Shown in pieces: positions 1-40,076 of a stretch of 64,000 bases of DNA. The DNA is taken from positions 45,843,030 through 45,907,029 of the forward strand of contig CM067443.1 of NCBI GenBank assembly GCA_034508935.3, in the 5' to 3' direction. The translations under genes were made by a program, and so were the position numbers. How positions within the stretch are numbered: the stretch's first letter is position 1; each line of letters starts with the position of its first letter. The notes under the pieces are model-generated. The model had not been told where the DNA came from. It saw only the letters and a program-made list of their open reading frames with translations, and searched no databases. The DNA is from Berghia stephanieae (lineage: Eukaryota > Mollusca > Gastropoda > Nudibranchia > Aeolidiidae).

Positions 1-379
1 AAAAAATTATGTTTTGATTGCAGATATAAAGCTGTGAACTGACTTTTTTGTTTCACTGAGAAAGATTTCCTTTCCAGTTGTTGTAGCACTCAATTTCATT
101 GATGGCTGAAGTCATTAGCAGTGCTAGGGTGTCTAATTGACATCTTAAGATGCAATAGATAGATCTTTGTTTCCTTTTGGCCTCCTGAGTAGATACACTC
201 GGACATGGTTTCCTCCAACCCATTGGCACATACAAAGAAGTTTGAGGAAATTGTGTACAAAGAATGATAAAAAGGAAAAAAATTGGGGCATTCAAATGAG
301 TTTGAGGAAACTGTGCGTTCGAAGATACTGTGTTTGAGAAAAACCATACCTATATATGCATTTATATTCAGTTTATTAA

Positions 380-464
380 TTAACTCTCTCGAGTTCACCA
401 TGATTGAAAATTGAACAAATTTGTTGGATTTTCCTTTCATATGATCTGAACTCGAGAGAGTTAA
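380..464. repeat. Perfect 18-bp inverted repeat
   Basis: TTAACTCTCTCGAGTTCA at 380-397 is exactly reverse-complemented at 447-464, with a 49-base spacer. It could fold into a hairpin or be the core of a small foldback element. No duplicated flanks were seen. Confidence 0.8.
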
Positions 465-721
465 GTAAATAAAGGGAGGTGTTCATTTGTCCATCAAAAA
501 GTTTGTTTGGTTTGGTTTTTTATTGGTTCCTTTCTTGTTCTTTTTAATCTGTTTATTTATTTTTTAATTTGATTTTTGAAAATTTCCCTTTTTTTTTAAA
601 TCTTTGTATTTATTTAGTTTTTAAAATGTCTCTTTAGTTATTGTTTTTGTTTCAGAAAATCAAAATTAATCAATGTAGATTGATATTTTTATTTTTATTT
701 ATTTTTTAAATGTAAGTTTTT

Positions 722-1170
722 GATGGGGTCTTTTGACCTTCGTAGTGGGTGGCGATGTCACCTTTGCTGTGAATTCTATCCAGCTTTATCTAATGTCCTT
801 TTCCATGTTATTTTCTGTCCTCGTCTGGAATCTTTGAAATGAAATTACTTGGTTTTGTCCTGGCCTTGGTCAGAGTCCATGGCTTAGAGGGAAACAGTCC
901 CGATTACAGTATAGTTTTGAAAGATAATTTTTTTTCCCCTTTGTAGATCAAAGTCAATAAATTGTTATTCAGTTATTGTTATAGTTTTTGTTTTAGTCTT
1001 AATTTATAAACATTTGACTGTATTCTTCTCAAATTCTACACTTGAGTCTAGATGGGGCTTTTTGGTGATTTCAAACTAAGTACATTGATATTTTGCTCCT
1101 TGAATATACTTTGGTTCCTAATTGAACCATTTGTCTTGTCTTACTTTAACTCAGATGCTTTTAATCGCCA
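722..1170 (+). repeat. HTR retroposon copy, 3'-shortened
   Basis: Diverged copy running from the GATGGGGTCTTTTGACC head to the region before the terminal hairpin, which is absent. The block GAAATTACTTGGTTTTGTCC is typical of the family. Confidence 0.8.
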
Positions 1171-1391
1171 TGATTAAAGGGGTGTAGGTGCATGTTGCTG
1201 AAGTTTTCAGGTTCAGCAGTTACACCTGTCCAGGCTATTTGCACCTTTCGGTTCAGTAACTCTGTCTTCAACCTGTCTTTCCGTTAGGATGTGCCTCCTT
1301 AGCCTTATGGTCATTCTAAATAAAAATTTTAAACCACCAAAAAACCATAGTGGAAGGAATTGTGAGCCTTGACTGGCAGCCTATCTAACTA

Positions 1392-1677
1392 GAGCTTTTA
1401 TATAGCGCAATATCCACTAAATGTCCTTAAAGTGCTTTACAAAGGGTCCCTGATGAACAGCAAAACTTAACACATAGAACGAGACATGACACCTGTTAGG
1501 CGATATTACAAATTTTCCGACAGAGACAACACTGTTGACGGCCAGGTACTCATTTTACATCTGAGTACAATGAGAGAATTGAGTAAAGAGTCTTTTCCAA
1601 GGAGTCAACTATGCGTTGAGCAAGGCTCGAACCCAGGACCTTTCTATCCGAAAGCAAATGTAATACCACATAGCCTC
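1392..1677 (-). repeat. tRNA-derived SINE, family 1
   Basis: Read on the minus strand it starts GGCTATGTGGTATTACATTT, has a B-box-like GGGTTCGAGCC, and ends in the GCGCTATATAAAAGCTC tail. Near full length. Confidence 0.88.
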
Positions 1678-2351
1678 AAACAAACAAAACAAAATATGAG
1701 AAGGATACTCTGAAATAAAACTACCACTGCTAAGGCAGAATGACCTCTTAAAGCTATAACGGCATAATTATAATGGTCCCCTGTTGATGAGCTCTATGCA
1801 CCTGAATAGAGGCTTAGGTTGGGAACTTTAGATGTTGTCATTTGGCATTTATTTGCTTAGGGGTCAATTCCTATCAAGCAAGCCTCATAAGTATGCTTAG
1901 GGATACTGATTCAGTGGACGTCTTATCTCTTAATCCCTTCCTAGGCACTGTTCTCAGTCAAACATACTCTGGCCTCTATCCTTTGACCTGCCCGACATGG
2001 GTTTTCCTTCTAAGAGATGTTTCCAGTCTGTATAACTCTCCAGATCATTGGGTACGCAAGCTCTCCAACCTTGTCAAATTTTGGTCCACTGGAGAGCTTT
2101 AAATTGCAAATCTAGAATTTTTGAACTATTTCATCAATCTTCTTTCTTTTTACTGGTCATGAAATGACTTAAAAAGTGTTGCATGCTGTAAAACTCTTAC
2201 ATTGAATTAGCAGACTGGAAACTATACTGGGATGTAAGACAGCCACAATGTATGGTTGTTGAGAGATACAAAATTGCATACTGTTCATCATACTTCACCG
2301 TTTGTTTCTAGGGTTCCCAATGAATATTAAAATTACTCCTTTCCTCTTTAG
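1678..2351. other. Intron, no recognised feature
   Basis: Upstream intron of the ARHGAP gene between a SINE and the first visible exon. I see no coding or repeat signal in it. Confidence 0.6.
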
Positions 2352-30718
<28,367 letters not shown>

Positions 30719-31427
30719 AATATAAAAGGGAAAAGTGCTTCATCTTTTTTTCTTTTTTTTTTTTTTGGTGAGGGGGGGGGGGGGGTTGGGGGTTGTTTTG
30801 TTTGTTTTGTTTTGTATTTGGTGTCCCTGTCAATCAAGTGAATTGATGCAGAAGTTGATTAAAAAAAACAATGGTGCCATAGATGTTATTCGACTATAAA
30901 CAAGGCTGACACACGAGGATGAACTCGAAGGACTTGCATATCAAAATCAATTGACACAAAGCTAGAATCAACAATGAAAATGCCATAATGGTTTTGTCTC
31001 TTCATTGTGATCGTTGTCTTGATGATTCATAAATGGTGGAGGAAAGAAATTGATTACAGTAATTGTATAAGTAAAAAAACTTTTGTCTCATCTCACTTCA
31101 TTTTCCTGACCAAGGTGGTCGTATATGAGACATGAGATATCAATATGTAGTAAGTGCCCTCCATCCATGCAGATCTGTCCTCGGCTAAAATATATAAAAC
31201 AAATGTCTATAACGGAGGAGTGCGTTTCTGATTTCTACTTCTGCTAGCGAAATTTGATTGACGTTGGCTAACTGTCAAAGGTCAAATCTTTCCAACTTGT
31301 GTTGCAAATTGTGATATAAAAGTTTATCCTGTGTTGATGATGTTTGTTTTAGTAATGTTGTTTACATGTGATAAGTAGTATAAGTGTCCACTCATCACTT
31401 TCATCACCACAAGCCTCGTCATAATGG
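30719..31427 (+). other. ARHGAP12/27-like: Probable ARHGAP 3' UTR start
   Basis: Sequence after the stop codon. I see no strong AATAAA signal in this part; a candidate AATAAA lies far downstream at about 34289. The UTR end is not defined. Confidence 0.4.
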
Positions 31428-31550
31428 TGTTTTCAATTAATTTTATCATCATCATTATCATCATGGTCGTCATCACTATCATCACCATTATCATCATCCT
31501 CATCTTCATCATTATCACCATTATCATCATTACTGTTATTATATACAATA
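31428..31550. repeat. (ATC/ATT)n triplet tract
   Basis: Imperfect ATC/ATT triplets; frames on both strands stay open for that reason. Confidence 0.85.
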
Positions 31551-31919
31551 TCCATCTCATCATAATCTACATCATAGTAACATCTTGCTTTTCTTGTTTG
31601 TCAATTGTTTTACCACTCAATGCAAACTTTATGTCCTTTTATTCTTAAGCTGTTTTTGGGTTTTGTTTTTTGTTTTTTACAGTTTTCAAGGCTTTTAGTT
31701 TTCAAGGGTTTCTTTTTTTTTTTAACAGTTTTCAAGGGTTTGGAGTAATTTTCTGATATGGCTTCTTTTTTTTTTTTTTTTAAACTGCTGATCTTTTGCT
31801 GCTATTGTATGCCAGGCCTCTAGAAATTTGATTGTAAGCTTCTGGTTTGAGGATACAGTTACTAATTTATATTGTGTATATCCTCATTGAAGACGGACCA
31901 AACACTGACAAGACCTTAC

Positions 31920-32672
31920 GTGTTTGGGCATTAGGACCAAAAGGGTGATCATCATTGTTGACAGAACCCAAACCATTTCAGTTGGTGCCAATACATGTTT
32001 GGGCATTCCTACCAAAGGGTTGATCATCATTGTTGACAGAACCCAAACCATTTCAGTTGGTGCCAATACATGTTTGGGCATTCGTACCAAAGGGTTGATC
32101 ATCATTGTTGACACAACCCAAACCATTTCAATTGGTGCCAATACCTGTTTGAGCATTCCTACCAAAGGGTTGATCATCATTGTTGTCACAACCCAAACCA
32201 TTTCAATTGGTGCCAATACATGTTTGGGCATTCGTACCAAAGGGTTGATCATCATTGTTGACACAACCCAAACCATTTCAATTGGTGCCAATACCTGTTT
32301 GAGCATTCCTACCAAAGGGTTGATCATCATTGTTGACACAACCCAAACCATTTCAATCGGTGCCAATACCTGTTTGAGCACTCCTACTCCTACCAAAGGG
32401 TTGAACATCATTGTTGTCACAAACCAAACCATTTCAATTGGTGCCAATCCATGTTTGGGCATTCGTACCAAAGGGTTGATCATCATTGTTGACACAATCC
32501 AAACCATTTCAATTGGTGCCAATACGTGTTTGGGCATTTGTACCAAAGGGTTGATCATCATTGTTGACACAACCCAAACCATTTCAATTGGTGCCAATAC
32601 GTGTTTGGGCAATCGAACCGAAGGGTGTATCATCATTGTTGTCACAACCCAAGCCATTTCAATTGGTGCCAA
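31920..32672. repeat. 75-bp minisatellite, ten copies
   Basis: Unit contains ACCAAAGGGTTGATCATCAT, CCATTTCAATTGGTGCCAAT and TGTTTGGGCATT. ACCAAAGGGT recurs at 32011, 32086, 32161 and 32236, exactly 75 apart. As 75 is divisible by three, one frame on each strand stays open across the array; neither begins with an ATG at the array edge. Confidence 0.92.
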
Positions 32673-32744
32673 TGACAAAAGACTAGTTTCATTTTATTAT
32701 TTTTGCATGGATAGATTAACTCTGAATAGATACCTTGTTGAATG

Positions 32745-33005
32745 AAATATTTTTACAGAGCACAACCTCGTGCTAAGATTAAAATAAATGTCAAATGCAT
32801 CATAATTCTGTTTCACTGTGGAAAAAACACATATTCAAAAGTTTGGCCAGAAAACTTGTTCACGATATCAAATATTGTTCCAAGTTATAGAGTTGTTGTT
32901 TTTTCCGTGATGAGGGTCATTTTAATTGATCAATATTTGAAGAACCAGGTTTTCTGGTCAAAATTTTATATATCTACGTGTTTTATCCGGAGCACAGCAG
33001 AATTG
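32745..33005. mobile_element. Foldback element, family A, diverged copy
   Basis: TTTGGCCAGAAAACTTGTTC and GATGAGGGTCATTTTAATTG flank an asymmetrical centre; ends resemble TTTTATCCGGAGCACAGCAG. It matches the element at 26.2 kb. Confidence 0.65.
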
Positions 33006-33256
33006 GCATCACCGCCATGTTTTAACTCTCATCACAACAGTGGAAGAGTTTGTGGGAGGTCTAGTCAAGTGTGACCAGTTTTATAACATTCGCTACCGAG
33101 ATGTCTAATCCTCATCACAAGTCCCAACTATACTTTTAGATCTTGCCTGTTGATGAAGATAGCATCCGTGGATGATGGATTCAAAAGACAGTTGATTAAA
33201 CGACTTCCAGAGATGATGTTACGTGTCTATCATATTGTTACACAGACATTTGTCCA

Positions 33257-33447
33257 TTCATACATACATACATACATACATACATACATACATACATACA
33301 TACATACATACATACATACATACATACATACATACATACATACATACATACATACATAACATACATACATACATACATACATACATACATACATACATAC
33401 ATACATACATACATACATACATACATACATACATACATACATACATA
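33257..33447. repeat. (ACAT)n microsatellite
   Basis: About 47 tetranucleotide units with one frame-shifting interruption near 33359. Confidence 0.92.
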
Positions 33448-33513
33448 AATACACACATACACATCCTTGAATTGATGAAATCAGAAACAGTTCAGCAGTC
33501 AGTCATCAATACA

Positions 33514-34042
33514 CTGGGTGGGGATCCTGACCTCCCATAGTGGGCAGGGAGGTACATGCTGTGTCTTCTATCCCCCCATACCCGTTTTCCAATTGTTTCC
33601 TGTCATTGTCTTGGAATGAGATTACTTAGTTTTGTCCTGACCCTTGCCGGAGTTCCTTGGCTGGGAGGGAAACAGTCGAATGTCTAGTTATAGTTTTGGG
33701 AGATGATATTTTTTTCCTTGTAAATCATCTCTCTGTTATGCATTGTTTTATGTTTAGTTTATTATATGATTGGTAAACATTTGAGTGTATTCCTCTTAGT
33801 TGGGACCTGTGCTTGTGTCTGGATGAGACTTTTAGGTGATCACAAACTAAGTACTTTGACGGTGTGCTTTTGGAATCTACATCTGTTCCCTATTTCAACC
33901 AATTCCCCTTTGTCTTACCTTTTCTTTTGTGCTTTAATTGTAATTCTAGAACTTTTTACTATCCCATTTTCTTCCTTTTTACTGGCGCTGATATGACCTT
34001 GATGTGTTGCAAGCGCCGTAAAACCCTTAAAAACAAAAAAAC
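33514..34042 (+). mobile_element. HTR retroposon, full length, 13-bp target duplication
   Basis: Begins CTGGGTGGGGATCC and ends GCGCCGTAAAACCC plus an A-rich tail. AGTCATCAATACA stands on both sides (33501-33513 and 34043-34055), a perfect duplication. The central stem GGGAGATGAT/ATCATCTCTC (33698-33707, 33724-33733) and the terminal stem GGCGCT/AGCGCC are intact. No ORF with family-wide conservation and no tRNA-like boxes. Confidence 0.92.
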
Positions 34043-34703
34043 AGTCATCAATACAAAACTTTTTGTGTCACATTGTCTTTTGGATCCTGACTGATTGTTG
34101 TATTATAATTTTTTTTTTTTCAAGTTCGGTAATTTAGATCAAACATTCCAATCGACATCGAACCTGCTGTGTTATAGCTGAGTAATGATTATTACTCTCT
34201 GTTTCTCTCACCATTCCACGATGTTGCAATGAAGTCTGTTTAGATTACAAGATTACTATTTTGTTCATTCCGAATGGGAAACAATGAATAAAGACATTGA
34301 TAGAGCTTAGAGTTGTTTGCCTATATTTACCCTACGATGCCATGATTGATAGAGAAAATGGAAATTCTGCACTTTGATTTTACTATTTTATTTCAATGTT
34401 ATATTTCAACAGTTGTTACTGTACGCAAAAGAGGCCCGGGTTGGTCCTTGTCTATTGTTTATAATAGTATAAGATATGAATTTGTCTCTTCATTACGACT
34501 TAATTATTTATCTCTCATGAAATGTTTGTAAATATAGCTTATAAAACATAATATATTCTCTGTACAAATTGCGCTACAAAATATTATATCAGTAACTTTT
34601 CAAATTTCCCATTCAAGTCTTGAAAGCACATTGCTGTAAATTTGACTCGTTTTCCCTTCAATAATCTGTGATTACACTCATTCCACTTGCAAACAAACAA
34701 ACA

Positions 34704-35035
34704 TTGCCATGGAATGGGGTGACTTAGGCCAGTTGGGCTGACTAAGACCATCCCCCAAATGTTTCCCCCAGATTGAAAGATATAAAACAAAGATGGTAAA
34801 ACGGACATCATTTGATAGATTTCACCCATCCCCACATTTTAGAAAAAGACCATTGGACAGTTTATTTCGATGTCAAGATATGTCATATAAAGATGTTTTA
34901 AAAAGTGGCCTTCAGTTAAAGGATGTACATGTCACCATATTTATTGTAATATCTTTCAATCTTTGGTGGGGAGGTGCATTTAGGGGCTGGTCTTAGTCAC
35001 ACTAACTGGCCTTAGTCACCCCATTCTACGGTAAT
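34704..35035. mobile_element. Foldback element, family B
   Basis: Terminal arms of about 58 bp: left CCATGGAATGGGGTGACTTA with GGCCAGTTGGGCTGACTAAG; the right end read inward is CCGTAGAATGGGGTGACTAA. The centre has no transposase frame. Flanks do not show an unambiguous target duplication. Confidence 0.8.
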
Positions 35036-35414
35036 TCAAGTGTTTGTCACTTCCACTTTTCTTTGTTTCATCTTATTTATTTTTCCTTAACTATATTAAG
35101 ATATATATACTATATAAATTTCTTGCTTCCATTATTTGCAAGTACCTACTCACGACCTTTTTTTCACATGGATAGTGATGAAGGATATTATGTTTGACAT
35201 CGACAATGTGTTAGCTCATATATATAATCTTTGATATGGAATATATTTAAGAGCATGGTGTTTAGATGAATGGCATTTTATGATGTATGTTATATGGTAC
35301 GTGATTGTTGTTGTTATTGTTGTTGTTGTAGCTGTTCAATGGAAAACAAAACATTCAAGTGCTTCCAAGTCGTTGCATATTTATGTAATTTTCAATTCAT
35401 AAGATCTGTCAATG

Positions 35415-36045
35415 TCGTAGCCCTTGTGTGTTTTGATTTAGATGGCGTTAATTACAAATCTATTGATTAACACACAGCCCTTGTGTGTTTTGATTTAGAT
35501 GGCATTAATTACAGATCTATAGATTAGCACACAGCTCTTGTGTGTTTTGATTTAGATTGCGTTAATTACAAATCTATTGATTAACACACAGCCCTTGTGT
35601 GTTTTGATTTAGATGGCGTTAATTACAAATCTATTGATTAACACACAGCCCTTGTGTGTTTTGATTTAGATGGCATTAATTACAGATCTATAGATTAACA
35701 CACAGCTCTTGTGTGTTTTGATTTAGATGGCGTTAATTACAAATCTATTGATTAACATACAGCCCTTGTATGTTTTGATTTAGATGGCATTAATTACAAA
35801 TCTATAGATTAACACAGGGCCCTTGTGTGTTTTGATTTAGATGGCGTTAATTACAAATCTATTGATTAACACAGGGCCCTTGTGTGTTTGATTTAGATGG
35901 CGTTAATTACAAATCTATTGATTAACACAGGGTCCTTGTGTGTTTGATTTAGATGGTGTTAATTACAAATCTATTGATTAATACAGGGCCCTTGTGTGTT
36001 TGATTTAGATGGCGTTAATTACAAATCTATTGAATAACGCACAGG
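35415..36045. repeat. 57-bp minisatellite, about eleven copies
   Basis: Unit contains CCCTTGTGTGTTTTGATTTA, GATGGCGTTAATTACAAATC and TATTGATTAACAC. Alternating GGCGTT and GGCATT units suggest a two-unit higher-order step in the first half. Confidence 0.92.
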
Positions 36046-36154
36046 GAAAGAAATCATTTTCTTGCCTTGACCTTTTTTTTCTATAATAATTTATGGAGAT
36101 TTGACAATTGTCTCTTATTTTTAATTGACACAAAACAGCATCACTGTTGTCAGC

Positions 36155-36197
36155 TGGATGGGGTCTTTTGACCTCCCATGGTGGGCAGGAGGTCACA
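36155..36197 (+). repeat. HTR head fragment
   Basis: CTGGATGGGGTCTTTTGACC and TCCCATGGTGGGCAGGAGG, cut off after about 43 bases. Confidence 0.7.
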
Positions 36198-36268
36198 ATG
36201 CCAATGTTTTGGAAATGGAAATTAACTTTAGCGACCGTTTAATTTGGTACCCATGTCTCCAAACAGAT

Positions 36269-36795
36269 ATTTCCTCCCATAGTGGGCAGGGTTGCACTTA
36301 CTGTGTCTTCTTTTCCCTTATATCTGTTTTCCAATTTGCTTCCTGTCTTTGTCTTGGAATGAGATTACTTGGTTTTGCCCTGGCCCTGGCCGTAGAGCTT
36401 TGCTGGGAGGGAAACAGTCAAATGCATAGTTATTGTTTTGGGAGATGATATTTTTTTCCTTGTAAATCTTCTCTCTGTTATGTATTGTTATATTTGTTAT
36501 TTTGAACGGATAATGTAAACATTTGAGTGTATTCCTCTTAGTGGGATCTTGTGCTGGTGTCTGGGTGAGACTTTTAGGTGATCTCAAACTAAGTACACTG
36601 ATAATGTGCTCTTGGAATCTATATCTTTTCCCTATTTGAACCATTCCCCTTTGTCTTACTTTTCCCTCAAATCCTTTTTAAGTGTACATCTAGAATGTAG
36701 AAGTTTTTACTATCATATTTTCTTCCTTTTTACTGACGCTGATATGACCTAAATATGTTGCAAGCGCCGTAAAACCCTTTTAAAAAAATTAAAAA
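36269..36795 (+). mobile_element. HTR retroposon, 5'-shortened, with long target duplication
   Basis: Head starts within TTTCCTCCCATAGTGGGC and the tail ends in TTTTAAAAAAATTAAAAAA. The flanks TTGGTACCCATGTCTCCAAA (36244) and TTGGTATCCATGTCTCCAAA (36797) are about 25-bp duplications with few mismatches. Confidence 0.85.
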
Positions 36796-36964
36796 ATTGG
36801 TATCCATGTCTCCAAACAAATGATTCCTGAAATCACTTGCTTGCCACACGCTGTTAACCCAGTGATAGTCTCAATCAGAGATTAAACCATTTGTATCCGT
36901 CTCTAATGTTTACACCCTATCCAGGTTTTCTGCTTGTATTATGGATATCATTGAGAAAGAAATC

Positions 36965-37580
36965 TGGGTGGGGTTTTTTTTTTACCTCCCATTGTGGGCA
37001 GGGAGGTCACCCATTTTTGTCTTCTATCCTCATATGTCTAATTTCCTTTCCCAGGTTACTTTCTGTCTTTGTCTGTGATTGAGATTACTTTAGTTTTGTC
37101 CTGGCCCTGGCCAGAATCCTTAGCTGATAAGGAAGCAGTCAAATGTTTTAATGTATTAGTTTTGGAAGATGTTTTTTAAAAAAACTTTAAAATCATCTTT
37201 CTGTTAAATACTGGTTGGCTTTTTAAAAAATATAAAATTGTTTAAATGTTTTAGTATTCCCTTTTACTGGGACCCTGAGCTCGTGTCTGGATGGGACTTT
37301 GAGGTGATCTCAAACATAACATACCTTTTCTCGAACAAATGTAACAATTTTCCAAACCAAATTCAACATTACAGCAGTTTCCAGACCAAATTCAACTTTC
37401 CAAACCAAATTCGGCACTGTAGTAAATATTTGAACCAGTCCCCTTTGTCTAATCTTTTCTTGAGCCCTTTTCAATAGAAATCTTGAGAGTAAAAAACAAT
37501 GTCTCTCCCATTTCTTCCTTTTGACTGGTGCATACATGACCTTCAAGTGTCACAAGCACCGTAAAACCTTCTTAAAACAA
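36965..37580 (+). repeat. HTR retroposon, old copy
   Basis: Diverged, near full length, with a short local tandem around CCAAACCAAATTC. Its terminal stem is GGTGC/GCACC, a paired substitution relative to GGCGC/GCGCC; its central stem is GGAAGATG/CATCTTTC. Confidence 0.82.
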
Positions 37581-37684
37581 TCAAACAAACTGAAAGAAAT
37601 AATCATAACACTTAATATTGTAAGAGATAACAACAACCGAAGAACTGATTTGAACAACACAAGGAAACATCCAATTGCCTCAGC

Positions 37685-37815
37685 ATCTTAACACACATGA
37701 TTACATTCAAAAGCTAAGAACAATTGCACTGGACAGAGATTTATGGAAACACATTACTAACGGGATACTAGAAACAGACTGACACACTCCAAGTTACACA
37801 TATATTCACGGCAAA
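37685..37815 (+). repeat. Dispersed repeat shared with 27135-27290
   Basis: AACACACATGATTACATTCA and GACAGAGATTTATGGAAAC blocks align with the 27.1-kb copy. Family unknown. Confidence 0.65.
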
Positions 37816-38005
37816 CACTTAATGTAGTAAGGTTATATAATTCTGGTTACAAAATATGTTTTGTAAGACAGAAATGAAATAATCAAAATACTTGTTTAGA
37901 TTGAGATGATAATATAATATATGATAAATGTTCACCTCCTTTGAAAGGTTGGCAGATTGATTTCTATATATTTTAACTCAAGGCCCTGATGCCCGAATAA
38001 AAAAA

Positions 38006-38265
38006 AAAATAGTCCTCCAGAGCCATTAGTTCTGGCCCATGGAGCTGGAGTTTATCTCGGTTTCTATAGTGTTAAATGGACAATAGCAGTTGCTCTCCAC
38101 CATTTTGATAGGACACTAGTCTATCGCAAAGTACTTTCCACCAGATCTAACAGACCCAGCTACCCAATCACTGCAAGGTCAGAAAAAATCTTGACTGCAT
38201 TCGTAATCGATCTCAGGCCCTTTGATTTTGAGGCGAGTGCTCTACCAACTGAGCTATCAAATTGA
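38006..38265 (-). repeat. tRNA-derived SINE, family 2
   Basis: Minus-strand copy, with a short deletion where other copies have the G tract. The head is the complement of GTGCTCTACCAACTGAGCTA. Confidence 0.82.
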
Positions 38266-38596
38266 TAAAGATGATATTCTTTTTCTTGTCAATCATCTCT
38301 GTTATGAACTGTCTTATTTTTGTTTTACAAATTATATATGATTTGTAAACATTTGAGTGCATTCCTCTTAGTGGGAACCTGTGCTTGTGTCAGGATGAGA
38401 CATTTAAGTGATCTCAAACTAAGTACTTTGATAGTTTGCTCCTGGAATCTACATCTATTCCCTATTTGAACTAATTCCCCTTTGTCTTCCTTCTTGGGTG
38501 CTTTGATTATAATTCTAGAACTTTTTTTTTTATTATCCCATTTTTTTCTGGCGCCTATATGACTTAAATGTATTGCAAGCGCTGTAAAACCCGAAA
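38266..38596 (+). repeat. HTR retroposon, 3' half
   Basis: Starts at the central hairpin (AAGATGAT...ATCATCTC) and runs through the terminal hairpin GGCGC/GCGCT to the A-rich tail. Confidence 0.8.
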
Positions 38597-38602
38597 AAAA
38601 AA

Positions 38603-38611
<9 letters not shown>

Positions 38612-38697
<86 letters not shown>
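38612..38697. repeat. (GA)n microsatellite
   Basis: About 43 GA units directly after the A-rich tail of the HTR copy, so probably seeded by that tail. Confidence 0.92.
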
Positions 38698-38699
<2 letters not shown>

Positions 38700-39364
38700 T
38701 GTGATTATGCGAAAGAAACTAATTACCCATATAAATGCACCCCCTTCCCCAAATAATAAAACAAAAATAGACTTAAAACCTTTTCTTTTCTAATTATTGT
38801 TCTACTCCACTCCTTTCCAGCAATAGTTACTGTTTCTGTAATGCAATGCATTTCATGTGTTCAATTGTATTATGCAACTCAACGTTCTTTGTTGAAATAT
38901 ACGGTAGAGTTTTGTATTTTATGACGGTCTACAGTATCAAGAGATAGAATATATAGAATATAATCTAGTAATATATGTTAATGTTTGTGATTTGTATCGT
39001 GATTGTGATTGTTTTCTCTACAGTTGTGGCATGCTTCGAAATGATAATATTAGTGATAAAGTGTGTTGGAGAATTGAATGAGTTTTATATTGTAGGAGTC
39101 ACAGTAGTGAGGAATGAATAGACGCTATGAAATTCTGTACAAAATTGTTTCCAAGATTAAATGAGCATATTTATTCTATGACTTCATCGCTGTCTTTGTC
39201 TGGTTTTTCTTTTTTTTAATATTGAATGAAAATGGTTGCTGGTTGAAGCTCAAACTCAACGAAATAAATGACAATAAGAAATTGAATGGAAGATTCAGTA
39301 TAATAAAGAAAGATAATGTGGATGTTTCGGGATTCCCCTTTATCAACAAAACACAATGAATGAA

Positions 39365-40076
39365 TTGGGTGGGGTTCCCGACCTCTCATAGTGGGCAGGG
39401 ATGTACTGTTGCTTTTTGTCTTTGTCTTGGAATGAGATTACTTGGTTTTGTTCTGTCCCTGGCCGGATACCCTGGCAAATATATAGTTAATTTTGGGAGA
39501 TGACATTTTTTGTCTTTTAAATCATCTCTCTGGTGTGTATTGTTTTATTTTTTTGTTTTACATCTTATATGATTTGTAAACATTTGAGTGTATTCCTCTT
39601 AGTGGGGACCTGTGCTGGTGTCTGGGTAAGACTTTTAGGTGATCTCAAACTGAGAACGCGGGTGGTTGGATGGGAGCATCACCCTTGAATCATATACCTA
39701 TGATGTTCGCATGGGTGTACGATCCGATAGTGATGTCGTTTCTTCTTCTCTTTACTAGCCTATCCTGCTTCTTTGGTTTGTGACTGTATTTTTGACAGGG
39801 GATATTTTTTTTCTGTAAATCTTCTGCCTGTTTGTTCTTGGTTATTTATAATTTAGCTTATGATATCTTTAGGTTATGATTTTGATTTACATTTGTACTA
39901 TTTTTGTTAGATTGCTTGTTTTTTTTTTTTGTTGTTTCAGCGGTCTCTCATATAACCTCAATTGTGTTGGAAGAGACCTAAAGCAACAAACAAACAAAAA
40001 TCAAACTGAGAACGCTGATACTGATAGCGTGCTCTTGGAATCTACGTCTATTCCCTATTTGAATCAATTCTTCTTT
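39365..40076 (+). repeat. HTR retroposon, split by a younger insertion
   Basis: Segments 39365-39659 and 40016-40076 form one copy. The gap holds a related 341-bp element flanked by a 15-bp duplication. Confidence 0.85.
39660..40000 (+). mobile_element. HTR-related short retroposon (341 bp), 15-bp target duplication
   Basis: TCAAACTGAGAACGC stands at 39645-39659 and 40001-40015. The element has a central T-rich hairpin (GGGGAT/ATCTTC) and a terminal hairpin GGTCTCT/AGAGACC whose loop (ATATAACCTCAATTGTGTTG) resembles the HTR loop. The tail is CAACAAACAAACAAAAA. No ORF. Confidence 0.88.

Noticed and set aside
31884-32678. 264- and 273-codon open frames on both strands
   Set aside because: Both result from a 75-bp repeat unit divisible by three. 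Neither starts with ATG at the array edge. Kept only as a finding on repeat structure.
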